From Erwinia mallotivora (lineage in GTDB: Bacteria; Pseudomonadota; Gammaproteobacteria; Enterobacterales; Enterobacteriaceae): DNA of 64,000 bases. The notes below the pieces were generated by a model. That model had not been told where the DNA came from. It worked only from the letters and a program-made list of their open reading frames with translations, and searched no databases. A program made the position numbers and the translations under genes. This document shows positions 28,336 to 38,822 of this stretch, piece by piece. The stretch lies in NCBI RefSeq assembly GCF_000590885.1, contig NZ_JFHN01000029.1, positions 51,535 through 115,534 of the forward strand. Direction: 5' to 3'. Position 1 is the first letter of the stretch; each line of letters begins with the position of its first letter.

Positions 28336-29265
28336 TTAGCTGATGACCAGACCAACAGCAAAAAGCAGGTTAACCAGCAGCGCGCTTTTTACCGTTTTTA
28401 CCAGCAGTGGCCGCATTGCCAACGCCGAGGTTTGCTCCAGCACATAACGGCCCTGACGGAATAGCAGAGGCGAAGCCAGCAGGAACAACCAGCCGGTTAC
28501 ACCCAGTGAGTTCATCGCGGCAAACAGTGCAAAGCACAACAGTGAAGCTGACAGCAGCAGCAGATGGTAATAGCGTGCCCGGGTGGGACCCAGGCGCACA
28601 GCCAGGGTGAATTTGCCATTCTGGCGATCGTTTTCAATGTCACGCATGTTATTGGCGTTAAGGACTGCGACCGCCAGTAACCCACAGCCGCTGGCTGGAT
28701 AGAGTAAGATTGCGTGGAAGTTGTGGGCCTGGAGATAATAGCTGCCGAGTACGCCCAGCCAGCCAAAAAAAATCAGTACAGATGCATCCCCAAGCCCGAG
28801 ATAGCCATAAGGTTTTTTCCCCACGGTATAGGCGATAGCGGCTACGATAGCCAGCGCACCCAACGCCAGAAAACCGAAGATATCGCTGAGCGACCGACAG
28901 GCACTCACCACCAGAGTCAGGCCAGAGGCGATTGTCAGTACAATAGTAATCACCAAAGCAAAGCGCATCTGTTTCTGACTGATCATCCCTTTCTGCATTC
29001 CGCGTAGCGGGCCGATACGCTCCGGGGTATCACTGCCCTTTATTGCATCGCCGTAGTCATTCGCCAGATTGGACAGGATTTGCAGCAGGGCGGTGGTCAG
29101 CAGAGCAAGTACGGCAACAGAAAGCCTGAAATGCCCGTGCCACCAGGCGAGAGCCGATCCGGTGATCACTGAGGCACAGGCCAGAGGCAGGGTGCGTAAC
29201 CGCAGGCTTTCCAGCCAGGCACGAAGTGGGGAGAGAGTCGGTATGGAGCAGATGTTTTCCGTCAT
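28336..29265 (-). CDS. menA: 1,4-dihydroxy-2-naphthoate polyprenyltransferase
   Basis: Integral membrane prenyltransferase that attaches the octaprenyl chain to DHNA in menaquinone synthesis. The 309 residues fit E. coli MenA (308). The two Asp-rich motifs of the UbiA superfamily are present: NLANDYGDAIKGSD (first NxxxD motif) and LNANNMRDIENDRQNGK (second). About eight to nine hydrophobic helices are visible. It sits in the order hslV-hslU-menA-rraA, as in E. coli. Confidence 0.95.
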   Translation of the reverse strand: MTENICSIPTLSPLRAWLESLRLRTLPLACASVITGSALAWWHGHFRLSVAVLALLTTALLQILSNLANDYGDAIKGSDTPERIGPLRGMQKGMISQKQMRFALVITIVLTIASGLTLVVSACRSLSDIFGFLALGALAIVAAIAYTVGKKPYGYLGLGDASVLIFFGWLGVLGSYYLQAHNFHAILLYPASGCGLLAVAVLNANNMRDIENDRQNGKFTLAVRLGPTRARYYHLLLLSASLLCFALFAAMNSLGVTGWLFLLASPLLFRQGRYVLEQTSALAMRPLLVKTVKSALLVNLLFAVGLVIS

Positions 29266-29660
29266 CGGGCTGTCCCCTGGCTGGAGAGAAGGAGCGGTAG
29301 AGTGTCAGAAAGTATAAGGGGGATATTTTGTAAAAGACTTAATCCATATCAACTAACGCTTTGCGCTGTATCGCAGTTGTTTCTTGCTGTTAGTGACCTG
29401 TACCGGTTCCGGCAGAGATTGGTTATCAGGAAATATTTGAATTTTATTGCTATAAGTTCAGCCTCTCCTGGTGCAGGGAATGGCTGTCTGATGTTCAACC
29501 TGGCTGAAAAAATGCAATACCGTAATGCATACAGGTAATGACGATCGTTCTGCCGCAATCGATGAAATCTTATCCTGCCAACTGGATGCGATCTCTTCAG
29601 AATAGTGCCGATCGCCTGGGACGATCGGCAGAGGGGAAGGTGACTTGATTCGCGCTAAAA
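29266..29660. other. Intergenic region between hslU and menA
   Basis: About 395 bases. A hairpin with 9-bp arms TGCCGATCG / CGATCGGCA (29606-29614, 29622-29630) lies 31 bp beyond the hslU stop and may help end the hslVU transcript, though no U-tract follows. The rest is unremarkable; a 78-codon plus-strand frame from 29302 is judged spurious. Confidence 0.45.
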
Positions 29661-30992
29661 TTACAAAATAAAACGGCTGAGATCTTCGTCGGCCACCAGC
29701 TCGTCGAGGTGTTTACCAACGTAATCCGCATCAATGGTAATGGATTCGCCGTTACGATCGCTGGCGTCATAGGAAATCTCTTCCATCAGACGCTCAAGCA
29801 CCGTGTGCAGACGGCGGGCACCGATGTTTTCAGCCGTTTCATTGACCTGCCACGCAGCAGCAGCAATCCGACCAATGCCATCTTCGGTGAAATGAATATC
29901 GACACCTTCCGTCTTCATCAGCGCTTTATATTGTACGGTGACAGATGCATTTGGCTCAGTCAGGATCCGTTCGAAGTCATGTGTCGTCAGCGCCTGCAAT
30001 TCGACCCTGATGGGCAAACGTCCCTGAAGTTCCGGAATCAGATCCGAAGGGCTGGCCACCTGGAACGCACCGGAAGCAATAAACAGGATGTGATCGGTTT
30101 TCACCATGCCGTGCTTGGTGGAAACCGTGCATCCTTCTACCAGCGGCAGCAGATCGCGTTGTACGCCTTCACGTGAAACGTCAGGGCCAGAGCTTTCACC
30201 CCGCTTACAGACCTTGTCAATTTCATCAATAAACACGATGCCATGCTGTTCAACCGCGTCGATCGCTTCCTGTTTCAGTTCTTCAGGATTGACCAGTTTG
30301 GCGGCTTCTTCTTCCACCAGCATCTTCATGGCATCTTTGATCTTCAGCTTGCGTGGCTTCTGCTTCTGTCCGCCCAGATTCTGGAACATTGACTGCAACT
30401 GGCTGGTCATCTCCTCCATCCCCGGAGGTGCCATGATTTCGACGCCCATTGGCGCTGCGGCCAGATCGATTTCGATCTCTTTGTCGTCCAGCTCACCCTC
30501 ACGCAATTTTTTACGGAAAGACTGGCGCGCGGCGGAAGGCTCAGCAGATGACTCGGCCTGGCCCCAGTTATTTTTTGCTGGTGGGATCAGTACGTCGAGA
30601 ATGCGCTCTTCAGCCATCTCTTCAGCGCGATAACGATTCTTATCAATCGCCTGCGAGCGCACCATTTTAATGGCTGAGTCAGTCAGATCACGGATGATGG
30701 AGTCAACTTCTTTGCCAACGTAGCCCACCTCGGTGAATTTTGTGGCTTCAACTTTGATAAAGGGCGCGTTAGCCAGTTTGGCAAGACGCCGGGCAATTTC
30801 GGTTTTCCCTACCCCGGTTGGGCCAATCATCAGAATGTTTTTTGGGGTGACCTCATGGCGCAGCTCTTCATCCAGCTGCATACGACGCCAGCGGTTACGC
30901 AGAGCGATAGCCACAGCACGTTTGGCACCATCCTGACCGATGATAAATTTGTTCAGTTCGCTAACGATTTCGCGCGGAGTCATTTCAGACAT
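29661..30992 (-). CDS. hslU: HslU (ClpY) ATPase subunit of the HslVU protease
   Basis: AAA+ unfoldase that feeds substrates into the HslV peptidase. At 443 residues it has the same length as E. coli HslU. Walker A GPTGVGKT is at 57-64, the pore motif GYVG follows in [13 protein letters not shown], Walker [10 protein letters not shown] is near residue 255, and the I domain lies between them. The C-terminal EDLSRFIL tail, which docks into HslV, is intact. The ATG at 30992 gives [14 protein letters not shown]; the longer open frame upstream overlaps hslV and is not used. The gap to hslV is only 10 bp, so they form one heat-shock operon. Confidence 0.98.
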   Translation of the reverse strand: MSEMTPREIVSELNKFIIGQDGAKRAVAIALRNRWRRMQLDEELRHEVTPKNILMIGPTGVGKTEIARRLAKLANAPFIKVEATKFTEVGYVGKEVDSIIRDLTDSAIKMVRSQAIDKNRYRAEEMAEERILDVLIPPAKNNWGQAESSAEPSAARQSFRKKLREGELDDKEIEIDLAAAPMGVEIMAPPGMEEMTSQLQSMFQNLGGQKQKPRKLKIKDAMKMLVEEEAAKLVNPEELKQEAIDAVEQHGIVFIDEIDKVCKRGESSGPDVSREGVQRDLLPLVEGCTVSTKHGMVKTDHILFIASGAFQVASPSDLIPELQGRLPIRVELQALTTHDFERILTEPNASVTVQYKALMKTEGVDIHFTEDGIGRIAAAAWQVNETAENIGARRLHTVLERLMEEISYDASDRNGESITIDADYVGKHLDELVADEDLSRFIL

Positions 30993-31002
30993 AATCGGGT
31001 CC

Positions 31003-31533
31003 TTACGCTTTAGACGGTAATTCTTCAATGGTGAGGTTGTGGTTGGTATAGATGCAGATATCGCCTGCAATACCCAGCGCTTTTTCCACGATATCGCGCG
31101 CACCGATTTCGGTGTTTTCCAGCAGTGCGCGGGCGGCTGCCTGCGCGTAAGGACCGCCGGAACCGATAGCAATCAGGTCGTTTTCCGGCTGAATGACATC
31201 GCCATTACCGGTAATAATCAGGGAGGCATTCTCGTCAGCGACGGCCAGCAGGGCTTCCAGTTTGCGCAGCATCCGGTCGGTACGCCAGTCTTTTGCCAGT
31301 TCAACGGCTGCTTTTACCAGGTGCCCCTGGTGCATTTCCAGCTTACGTTCAAACAGTTCAAACAGCGTGAAGGCATCTGCGGTACCACCAGCAAAACCGG
31401 CAATAACCTTGTCGTTATAGAGACGACGCACTTTTTTGACGTTGCCTTTCATTACGGTGTTGCCGAGGGTGGCCTGGCCATCACCGCCAATGATTACCTG
31501 GCCGTTGCGTCGTACACTTACAATTGTTGTCAC
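31003..31533 (-). CDS. hslV: HslV (ClpQ) peptidase subunit
   Basis: Threonine peptidase with a proteasome beta-subunit fold, assembling as a double hexamer capped by HslU. It has 176 residues like E. coli HslV. The catalytic Thr follows the initiator Met ([20 protein letters not shown]), so Met removal exposes the nucleophile. The Lys in the GNVKKVRRL segment and the Ser in IGSGG are conserved. It is first in the operon with hslU. A sigma-32 promoter and a leader hairpin are visible upstream. Confidence 0.98.
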   Translation of the reverse strand: MTTIVSVRRNGQVIIGGDGQATLGNTVMKGNVKKVRRLYNDKVIAGFAGGTADAFTLFELFERKLEMHQGHLVKAAVELAKDWRTDRMLRKLEALLAVADENASLIITGNGDVIQPENDLIAIGSGGPYAQAAARALLENTEIGARDIVEKALGIAGDICIYTNHNLTIEELPSKA

Positions 31534-31565
31534 GGGCAGACCCCTTGTTGCAGTCAGAAAGATAC

Positions 31566-31586
31566 CCCCGCAGCATGGCTACGGGG
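31566..31586 (-). other. 5' leader hairpin of hslVU mRNA
   Basis: On the minus strand CCCCGTAGC pairs with GCTGCGGGG (one G-U) around a CAT loop. In E. coli an inverted repeat of the form CCCCGTAC...GTACGGGG in the same leader is reported to stabilise the clpQY (hslVU) mRNA; the stem here is clearly similar. It lies 33 nt before the hslV start. Confidence 0.7.
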
Positions 31587-31604
31587 TTTTAATGATGCAA
31601 ACAG

Positions 31605-31631
31605 ATATGGGGCGGGTTTGAGGTGTTTCAA
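31605..31631 (-). promoter_or_regulatory. Sigma-32 heat-shock promoter of hslVU
   Basis: Minus strand: TTGAAA (31631-31626), 13-bp spacer, then CCCCATAT (31612-31605), matching the sigma-32 consensus CTTGAA-N11-16-CCCCATNT. The -35 overlaps the ftsN stop codon. It would initiate shortly before the leader hairpin. Confidence 0.85.
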
Positions 31632-32581
31632 CCCCCGGCGGCGAGAGGAATGCAATTTGTGTGGCCGGAGCCGCGCAGTCTCTTCAACGTGCTGTCAGCA
31701 GCAGGGCGATTGTTTAACGGTCCAATGACGACGCGATTCCAGCCGCCGCCGGTAGTGATCCGACTCTCAAATCCTTCGAAAGCCAGCTGGGCACGAACCG
31801 ATTCGGCCTGATCGGTGCCCTTAAAGGATCCACATTGTACCATCCAGTGTTGAGACTTCTCTTTTGGCACTTCTTTGGGTTTGGCTTCTGCTTTTGGTTG
31901 TTGCGCCGTTTGCGGTTGAGCCGCAACCTGATGAGTCGGTTCACGGGTGACAGGAGCAGCCTGCTGTGGACGGTTTTGCGGCAGCATGCGCGTTGTTTGC
32001 GGTTGATTTGTCGTTTGGGACTGACTGTGGTTTTGCGCCGCTGATGGCTGTTGCAAACGAGACTGTTGCTGCAATGTGTTTTGCTGCTGCTGCTGATGTT
32101 GCAGTGTTTGCTGGCGTTGCAGCGTTTGCTGACGCTGCGCCGGTGTCTGCTCGTTCCACGGCACTTCATTCAGTTGGGTTGGCTGCTGGCGCATATCTGC
32201 CTGCATCTGCTCAAGCAATTGACGCTGCTCGTCGGTCAGCTGAGTCTGGGAATGAACTTCGCCGCCCGCAGAAGGTTCGGTTGGGGTTGGCACGGTTATC
32301 TGACGGTTTTCCAGCTCTTTGATGTAACGCCAGCGTTCTTCAGGTTTAGGCGGCAGGCCATTGCCTGGCGCTTTATGATCCTGAATTACCGCCGTTTCTT
32401 CTTTTTTATGATGAGCAATAAACCACAATCCACCGACGAAGGTCACCAGCACTGCTGCGGCAAGCACCACCATTATCTTTGATACACCTGAACCACCACT
32501 GCGCTTTTTACTGCGACTGTTGGTCTTTTTGCGCCGCGTCCCTGTCGAACGCCCGCGGCTAACGTAATCTTTTTGTGCCAC
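31628..32581 (-). CDS. ftsN: Cell-division protein FtsN
   Basis: Bitopic inner-membrane protein that triggers septal constriction. The 317 residues follow the E. coli layout: a basic cytoplasmic tail (MAQKDYVSRGRSTGTRRKKT), one membrane helix at about 34-54, then NGLPPKPEERWRYIKELENRQ, which contains the essential periplasmic helix region. A long Gln-rich linker follows (about residues 110-215, with QRQQTLQRQQTLQHQQQQQN). A SPOR domain (about 238-317, WMVQCGSFKGTDQAESVRAQ) binds denuded septal peptidoglycan. Its paired cysteines (MVQCGSF and GHTNCIPL) are kept. It lies downstream of cytR as in E. coli. Confidence 0.97.
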   Translation of the reverse strand: MAQKDYVSRGRSTGTRRKKTNSRSKKRSGGSGVSKIMVVLAAAVLVTFVGGLWFIAHHKKEETAVIQDHKAPGNGLPPKPEERWRYIKELENRQITVPTPTEPSAGGEVHSQTQLTDEQRQLLEQMQADMRQQPTQLNEVPWNEQTPAQRQQTLQRQQTLQHQQQQQNTLQQQSRLQQPSAAQNHSQSQTTNQPQTTRMLPQNRPQQAAPVTREPTHQVAAQPQTAQQPKAEAKPKEVPKEKSQHWMVQCGSFKGTDQAESVRAQLAFEGFESRITTGGGWNRVVIGPLNNRPAADSTLKRLRGSGHTNCIPLAAGG

Positions 32582-32754
32582 TATCGTTCCGCTAATAAAC
32601 AGTGAAAAAAGTGAGGCCGGAAACTCATCAGCGCTGGCGCGCCCGGTTGTCAGCCCGCCATGTTACTCAAGGGGCGGAGATTTGACCAGCAGCGATGCCA
32701 TTAAGAATCTACTGAATCTCGATTTCAGCTCTGCAAAACCGCTATTAATCGCTT

Positions 32755-33792
32755 TTATTCCTTTTCGTCGAGTGAGGGGGCGGTGCTGCCACGAATTTTC
32801 AGTTCAAAATCTAACAGCCTTGAACCATTGTTAATCATTTTTCCCTGCATCTGTTCCAGCAGCAGGTTCATCGCTTCACGCCCAATGTTAAATCTCGGAT
32901 GAACGATGGTGGTCAGCTGAGGATCGCTGTAACGAGACAGTTCGATATCATCGAAGCCAATCAAAGAGAGATCCTGAGGTACGCGCAGCCCCATACTCTT
33001 TGCCTGAGACATAGCACCCAACGCCATAATATCACTGTGGCAAAACAGCGCATCGGGTGGGACAGGTAACGCCATTAGCTGTTTCAGTGCCCTGGAGCCT
33101 GCGTCAAAGGTGAAGTCACCCCGCACAATATAGTGTGGTTCCAGCGAAATGCCATGGCGCTGCAATGCCTGAATATATCCTTGCAGGCGAAACTGGCACA
33201 GCGGCATATGATGTGGGCCAGCGATGCAGGCGATACGGCTGTGGCCCAGCTTCAGCAGATGGTTTACCGCCTCAAAGGCCGCGGTCAGATTGTCGATGTG
33301 TACAGAGGGCAGATCAAGTTCAGGCGCAAATTCATTCGCCATCACTATCGGAGGCAGATTCTGGCGCTCTTCCATACTGCTTTTAAAAGGCAGTTGAGAA
33401 CCGAGCAGGATCATGCCGTCAATCTGGCGGGTCATCATCAGATTGAGAAAGGATTGCTCATGGTGGAGCTGATGAGCGCAATCGCCAATCAGCACCAGAT
33501 AGCCGTGTCGGGATGCCACGACTTCAATCCCCCGAATCATCTCACTGAAAAAGGGATCACAGATATCCGGAACGATTGCCAGAATGGTTTTTGATTCAGT
33601 GCGCCTGGCGTTGCGCGCCAGGGTGTGCGGTGAGTAACCGACGGCGATCACCGCCTCTTCGACTTTTTGTCGCGTTGCGGCTGAGACTTTATCCGGGTTC
33701 ATCAGGGTGCGCGAAACGGTTGCCGTTGACACGCCAGCTTTCTCCGCCACGTCCTTCATGGTGACACCCGTTGTCTCTTGATTCTGCTCCAA
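32755..33792 (-). CDS. cytR: LacI-family regulator CytR
   Basis: Represses nucleoside uptake and catabolism genes together with CRP and is relieved by cytidine. The helix-turn-helix TMKDVAEKAGVSTATVSRTLMNPDKVS is at residues 11-37, followed by a periplasmic-binding-fold effector domain (ILAIVPDICDPFFSEMIRGIE; CIAGPHHMPLCQFRLQGY; FCHSDIMALGAMSQ). I choose the TTG at 33792 as start. It follows AGGAG at eight bases and gives LEQNQETTGVTMKDV, parallel to the E. coli N-terminus, for 345 residues (E. coli 341). The ATG at 33834 has no ribosome site. A TTG start would keep expression low. It lies downstream of priA and upstream of ftsN. Confidence 0.95.
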   Translation of the reverse strand: MEQNQETTGVTMKDVAEKAGVSTATVSRTLMNPDKVSAATRQKVEEAVIAVGYSPHTLARNARRTESKTILAIVPDICDPFFSEMIRGIEVVASRHGYLVLIGDCAHQLHHEQSFLNLMMTRQIDGMILLGSQLPFKSSMEERQNLPPIVMANEFAPELDLPSVHIDNLTAAFEAVNHLLKLGHSRIACIAGPHHMPLCQFRLQGYIQALQRHGISLEPHYIVRGDFTFDAGSRALKQLMALPVPPDALFCHSDIMALGAMSQAKSMGLRVPQDLSLIGFDDIELSRYSDPQLTTIVHPRFNIGREAMNLLLEQMQGKMINNGSRLLDFELKIRGSTAPSLDEKE

Positions 33793-33988
33793 CGCTACTC
33801 TCCTCACGCCAGCCAGAGCTGGCCTGACAATCATTATTCTGGCAACAACGCTGCTGTGGCCTGTCCATTGTTAAATATTCCGGCAATGAGATGCTAACGG
33901 ATGGCGTAACCTAATTTGCATAAAAATTGTGACTTGTGCGACTTTTTTCGATCGCTCTCGCAGCGGTCCTGCACAGCAGGAAAGGTTT

Positions 33989-36205
<2,217 letters not shown>

Positions 36206-36216
36206 TTATCAGCGGG

Positions 36217-36230
36217 ACAGTGTACACTGT
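36217..36230. promoter_or_regulatory. Perfect 14-bp palindrome in the priA-rpmE divergent spacer
   Basis: ACAGTGTACACTGT is perfectly self-complementary. It lies 30 bp upstream of priA and about 25 bp upstream of the rpmE -35, a position suited to regulating either gene. I do not recognise the binding protein; it does not match Cra, PurR, TyrR, MetJ or ArgR consensus. Confidence 0.45.
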
Positions 36231-36254
36231 GTCGTTCGCAATGTGCGGATTCGA

Positions 36255-36283
36255 TTGCGGCGCGTGGTTAATTTCTGTATAGT
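36255..36283 (+). promoter_or_regulatory. rpmE promoter
   Basis: TTGCGG (36255-36260), a 17-bp spacer and TATAGT (36278-36283). The next bases, TCGCCGCCG, form a GC-rich discriminator typical of stringently controlled ribosomal promoters. Initiation near 36290 would leave a leader of about 110 nt, where L31 autocontrol could act. Confidence 0.7.
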
Positions 36284-36403
36284 TCGCCGCCGTTGATACG
36301 TTAAGTGGTATCAGCATACAGCTGTTATTTTTAATCTTCGTGTGGTACCTGTGCAGGAGTGACCTGGCACGGGAGAGCGACACGGCCTTCACTGAGGTTT
36401 CCC

Positions 36404-36616
36404 ATGAAAAAAGGTATTCACCCAAATTACGTTGAAGTTACTGCAAAATGTTCTTGTGGTAATGAAATCAAAACCCGCTCAACAGTGGGTCGTGACCTGA
36501 ACCTGGACGTATGTGGTAACTGCCACCCGTTTTACACTGGTAAGCAGCGTGATGTTGCTACCGGTGGCCGTGTTGACCGCTTCAACAAGCGTTTCAGCAT
36601 TCCTGGTAGCAAATAA
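36404..36616 (+). CDS. rpmE: 50S ribosomal protein L31 (zinc-binding form)
   Basis: Ribosomal protein bridging the central protuberance of the large subunit and the small-subunit head. The 70 residues are those of the C+ type: Cys16, Cys18, Cys37 and Cys40 (KCSCGNE and VCGNCHPF) hold zinc. [20 protein letters not shown] is conserved. Starts at the ATG 36404 (MKKGIHPNY) with GAGG upstream; the frame is open from 36359 but that extension is leader RNA. It is monocistronic. In E. coli the next gene is yiiX; here a two-partner secretion locus follows. Confidence 0.98.
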   Translation: MKKGIHPNYVEVTAKCSCGNEIKTRSTVGRDLNLDVCGNCHPFYTGKQRDVATGGRVDRFNKRFSIPGSK

Positions 36617-36787
36617 GCTACCTGAAGGTTACGCGATGACAAGTCCGCTTCAACACTCAGTTTTCTGATGAGGAGCGGATAAAAAACGGGTACTGAATAG
36701 CGGCAACTGTTGGATGTAAGCCAGCCAGAAAACCGATATTCGTGCCCGTTTGTTATTTACTTCAGAAGGGTTTTCGCAAAACTTCTT

Positions 36788-36831
36788 ACCAGCCACCAGC
36801 CACCAGCCACCAGCCACCAGCCACCAGCCAC
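36788..36831. repeat. Heptanucleotide tandem repeat (ACCAGCC)6
   Basis: Six perfect copies of ACCAGCC at 36788-36829 plus AC. A perfect 7-bp tandem array of this kind is prone to slippage, and 7 is not a multiple of three. It lies in the gap downstream of rpmE and beyond the end of the TpsA gene. No supported gene spans it. Confidence 0.95.
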
Positions 36832-37131
36832 TTATCTATGGGTTAGTGACATCAGCCCTGCCAGTAAACGTCTGTTCTCCGTCAACGTTCAATGTTATCT
36901 GCCGTATTATTAATGGCACAGATTCAGGTTTATCAGGCCTGGCAAAATGTTTCAGTTGAGGTGTTCTTCAGCAACGCAACCGGGGTGAAAAATTCCGTAC
37001 AGCATGCTGACTGAAAATTAAAGAACGGTACAATTGTACCGTTCTTAATCTGGTTTCATCACCCAGATTATTGGCCCAAATATATTTAGGCTAAGTTAGC
37101 TACAGTGATGAAATAACCTGTTGATACAGTA
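36832..37131. other. Intergenic region between the heptamer array and tpsA stop
   Basis: About 300 bases with no supported gene. The notable element is a perfect 26-bp palindrome at 37021-37046, listed separately. Short frames through the tandem repeat (from 36710 and 36750) lack ribosome sites and are not called. Confidence 0.45.
37016..37046 (-). terminator. Terminator downstream of the TpsA gene (perfect palindrome)
   Basis: 37021-37046 is a perfect 26-bp palindrome: AAGAACGGTAC and GTACCGTTCTT around AATT. On the minus strand it runs into TTCTTTAATTTTC, giving a fair U-rich tail. It lies 86 bp beyond the tpsA stop and could also stop plus-strand transcription. Confidence 0.7.
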
Positions 37132-38727
37132 TTACTCTGTGGTGGTTTTATTCAGCGTCACTGTGGGGGCAACAATGTTACCTGCGATATCACTGACGCT
37201 GGCTATGGTCGGTGCAGTAATATTGATGGAGGTATCAGCTGACAGCGTTCCTGATGTACACAAGACCAGCCAGGAGCAGGTTTTATTATTGATTTTACCA
37301 TTGGTGTTGAGTGCCAGAGTATTGCCTTTCAACGTACCATAGTTAGTAATGCTGTTAAGGCCGGTAACGACAAAAGCATCTTCGGCAGTCATTGTGCTGG
37401 TATTTTCAAAACTACCAGAATAAACAGTAATATCCTTGCCACTGAACGTAGTTGCGTTTTTAACCGTGTTTGCCACAACGTAAGCGGTTCCTTCCGTGGA
37501 AACTGAGCCAGAATTCAGGTTGACCTGATCCGTTGCCAGCAGGTTGACGGCGCTTTTTCCGCTAATGGTGCCCGTATTGGTGACTTTAGTATTGGCTACG
37601 GCTGTAAGCGCGTTATCTGCATCGGATGTATACCCGGAACGGAGATACACGGTGCCATCTGAACTGATGGTGCCTTTGTTTTCAATGTCACCTTTATAGG
37701 CGATAAGCTGATTGGTGGTGGTTGCATTCAGCGTGGCTTTTTCTGAGTTGGATATTTTACTGCCGGCCGCCGCGCTGAGTATGGCACTGGCATTAACTGT
37801 ACCGTTATTATTCAAGTCTCCGGACGAAACCAGTTGAATATTTGTGCCAGTCATCGAACCGCTGTTTGTCAGGGTACCGCCGGAAGATGCGATGAGATTG
37901 GTGGTGGCTTTCAATGATCCTGAGTTGATCAGCGTACCATTGGTGGAAATCTGCATATTGTCAGCGGTCAGCGTACCATTGTTATTAACACCGACCCCCG
38001 TTTTGGTGCTTTGCAACAGAATGACACCCGCTGTCACCCCACCCAACGCGCTGACATCAATACCGTTTACTAAAAATGCGTGAGATCCGTCGGCGGTGAC
38101 CATGTCGGTGGTGCTGTCATAGGTATACCTCCCTGCGATAGCCCTGAGAGTTCCCGAGGTAATCTGACCGTTAATACGTACATTTTCAGCCAGAATATCC
38201 GTATAGCTGTCAGTATTTGTTAACCCACTGCCGTTAACGGTGACGGTTCCTTTCTGAACGTTAAAGCCCGTCAGCGCGCCGTCGTATAATACGGGCGTAC
38301 CGGTAGTCAGCGTTGCCCGGCTGGCATTAACAAAGCTACAGCCCGTGCAGGTGATGCCGTTTGGATTGGCGATAATAACGTCGGCAGCAGTACCGCCAAC
38401 CTCAATAAAGCCTTTTAATGTACTGGCTTTATTGGAAATAACTTCGTTCAGAATAACTTTTGCAGCCGCATCCAGGTTGTTATTTTTGGCGATGTTACCA
38501 CTATCACGTATCAAATCAGCGGTACTGTTGTTCAGCACCATTCCTTTATCGCTGACGTTAAAATCTGACCACATGTTGTGAGAAAGACCGTTGGTATCAG
38601 CTTTGTTGATGTTCACCACGGTAGAACCATTAAGATGCGTGTAGGTGGCTGGATCCGCTAAAGCAACCTGTGACATCATGGCAACCGAAGTGGCTAAAAA
38701 AACCAGGTTAAATTTATGCATTTTCAT
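37132..38727 (-). CDS. Short TpsA exoprotein (filamentous-hemagglutinin TPS domain)
   Basis: Two-partner-secretion exoprotein of 531 residues. A Sec signal (FNLVFLATSVAMMSQVALA) precedes a TPS domain: STVVNINKADTNGLSHNMWSDFNV, ANPNGI (120-125), the Cys pair CTGC (127, 130), and ASRATLTTG. The rest is beta-helix sequence rich in Asn, Thr, Ser and Gly with repeated LTNSGS / NNNGT / ITNYGTL units. Near the end is a second Cys pair, Cys484 and Cys490 (CSWLVLC), 42 residues before the stop. Most TpsA proteins exceed 1,000 residues, so this is unusually short, yet it ends cleanly before a terminator. I use the ATG at 38727, which has AGGA upstream. Its partner porin gene is 95 bp upstream. Function (adhesin or other) unknown. 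Confidence 0.88.
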   Translation of the reverse strand: MKMHKFNLVFLATSVAMMSQVALADPATYTHLNGSTVVNINKADTNGLSHNMWSDFNVSDKGMVLNNSTADLIRDSGNIAKNNNLDAAAKVILNEVISNKASTLKGFIEVGGTAADVIIANPNGITCTGCSFVNASRATLTTGTPVLYDGALTGFNVQKGTVTVNGSGLTNTDSYTDILAENVRINGQITSGTLRAIAGRYTYDSTTDMVTADGSHAFLVNGIDVSALGGVTAGVILLQSTKTGVGVNNNGTLTADNMQISTNGTLINSGSLKATTNLIASSGGTLTNSGSMTGTNIQLVSSGDLNNNGTVNASAILSAAAGSKISNSEKATLNATTTNQLIAYKGDIENKGTISSDGTVYLRSGYTSDADNALTAVANTKVTNTGTISGKSAVNLLATDQVNLNSGSVSTEGTAYVVANTVKNATTFSGKDITVYSGSFENTSTMTAEDAFVVTGLNSITNYGTLKGNTLALNTNGKINNKTCSWLVLCTSGTLSADTSINITAPTIASVSDIAGNIVAPTVTLNKTTTE

Positions 38728-38822
38728 TTTTAATCCTTTAATAACGTTCCTGATAATAGTGAGTATTGCAATAATCAGAGCTAACAATAACTTGCTATTG
38801 TTTTTTTTGACCTCCTTAATTT

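Noticed and set aside
29302..29538. A 78-codon frame in the menA-hslU gap
   Set aside because: No ribosome site, no known motif, and it begins inside the menA leader on the opposite strand.
36788..36831. Heptamer array considered as a CRISPR-type repeat
   Set aside because: Units are contiguous 7-mers without spacers, and there are no cas genes; it is a simple tandem repeat.
36710..36959. Two short plus-strand frames running through the heptamer array
   Set aside because: They exist only because the repeat lacks stops; there is no ribosome site, and the encoded TSHQPPA repeats have no natural continuation.
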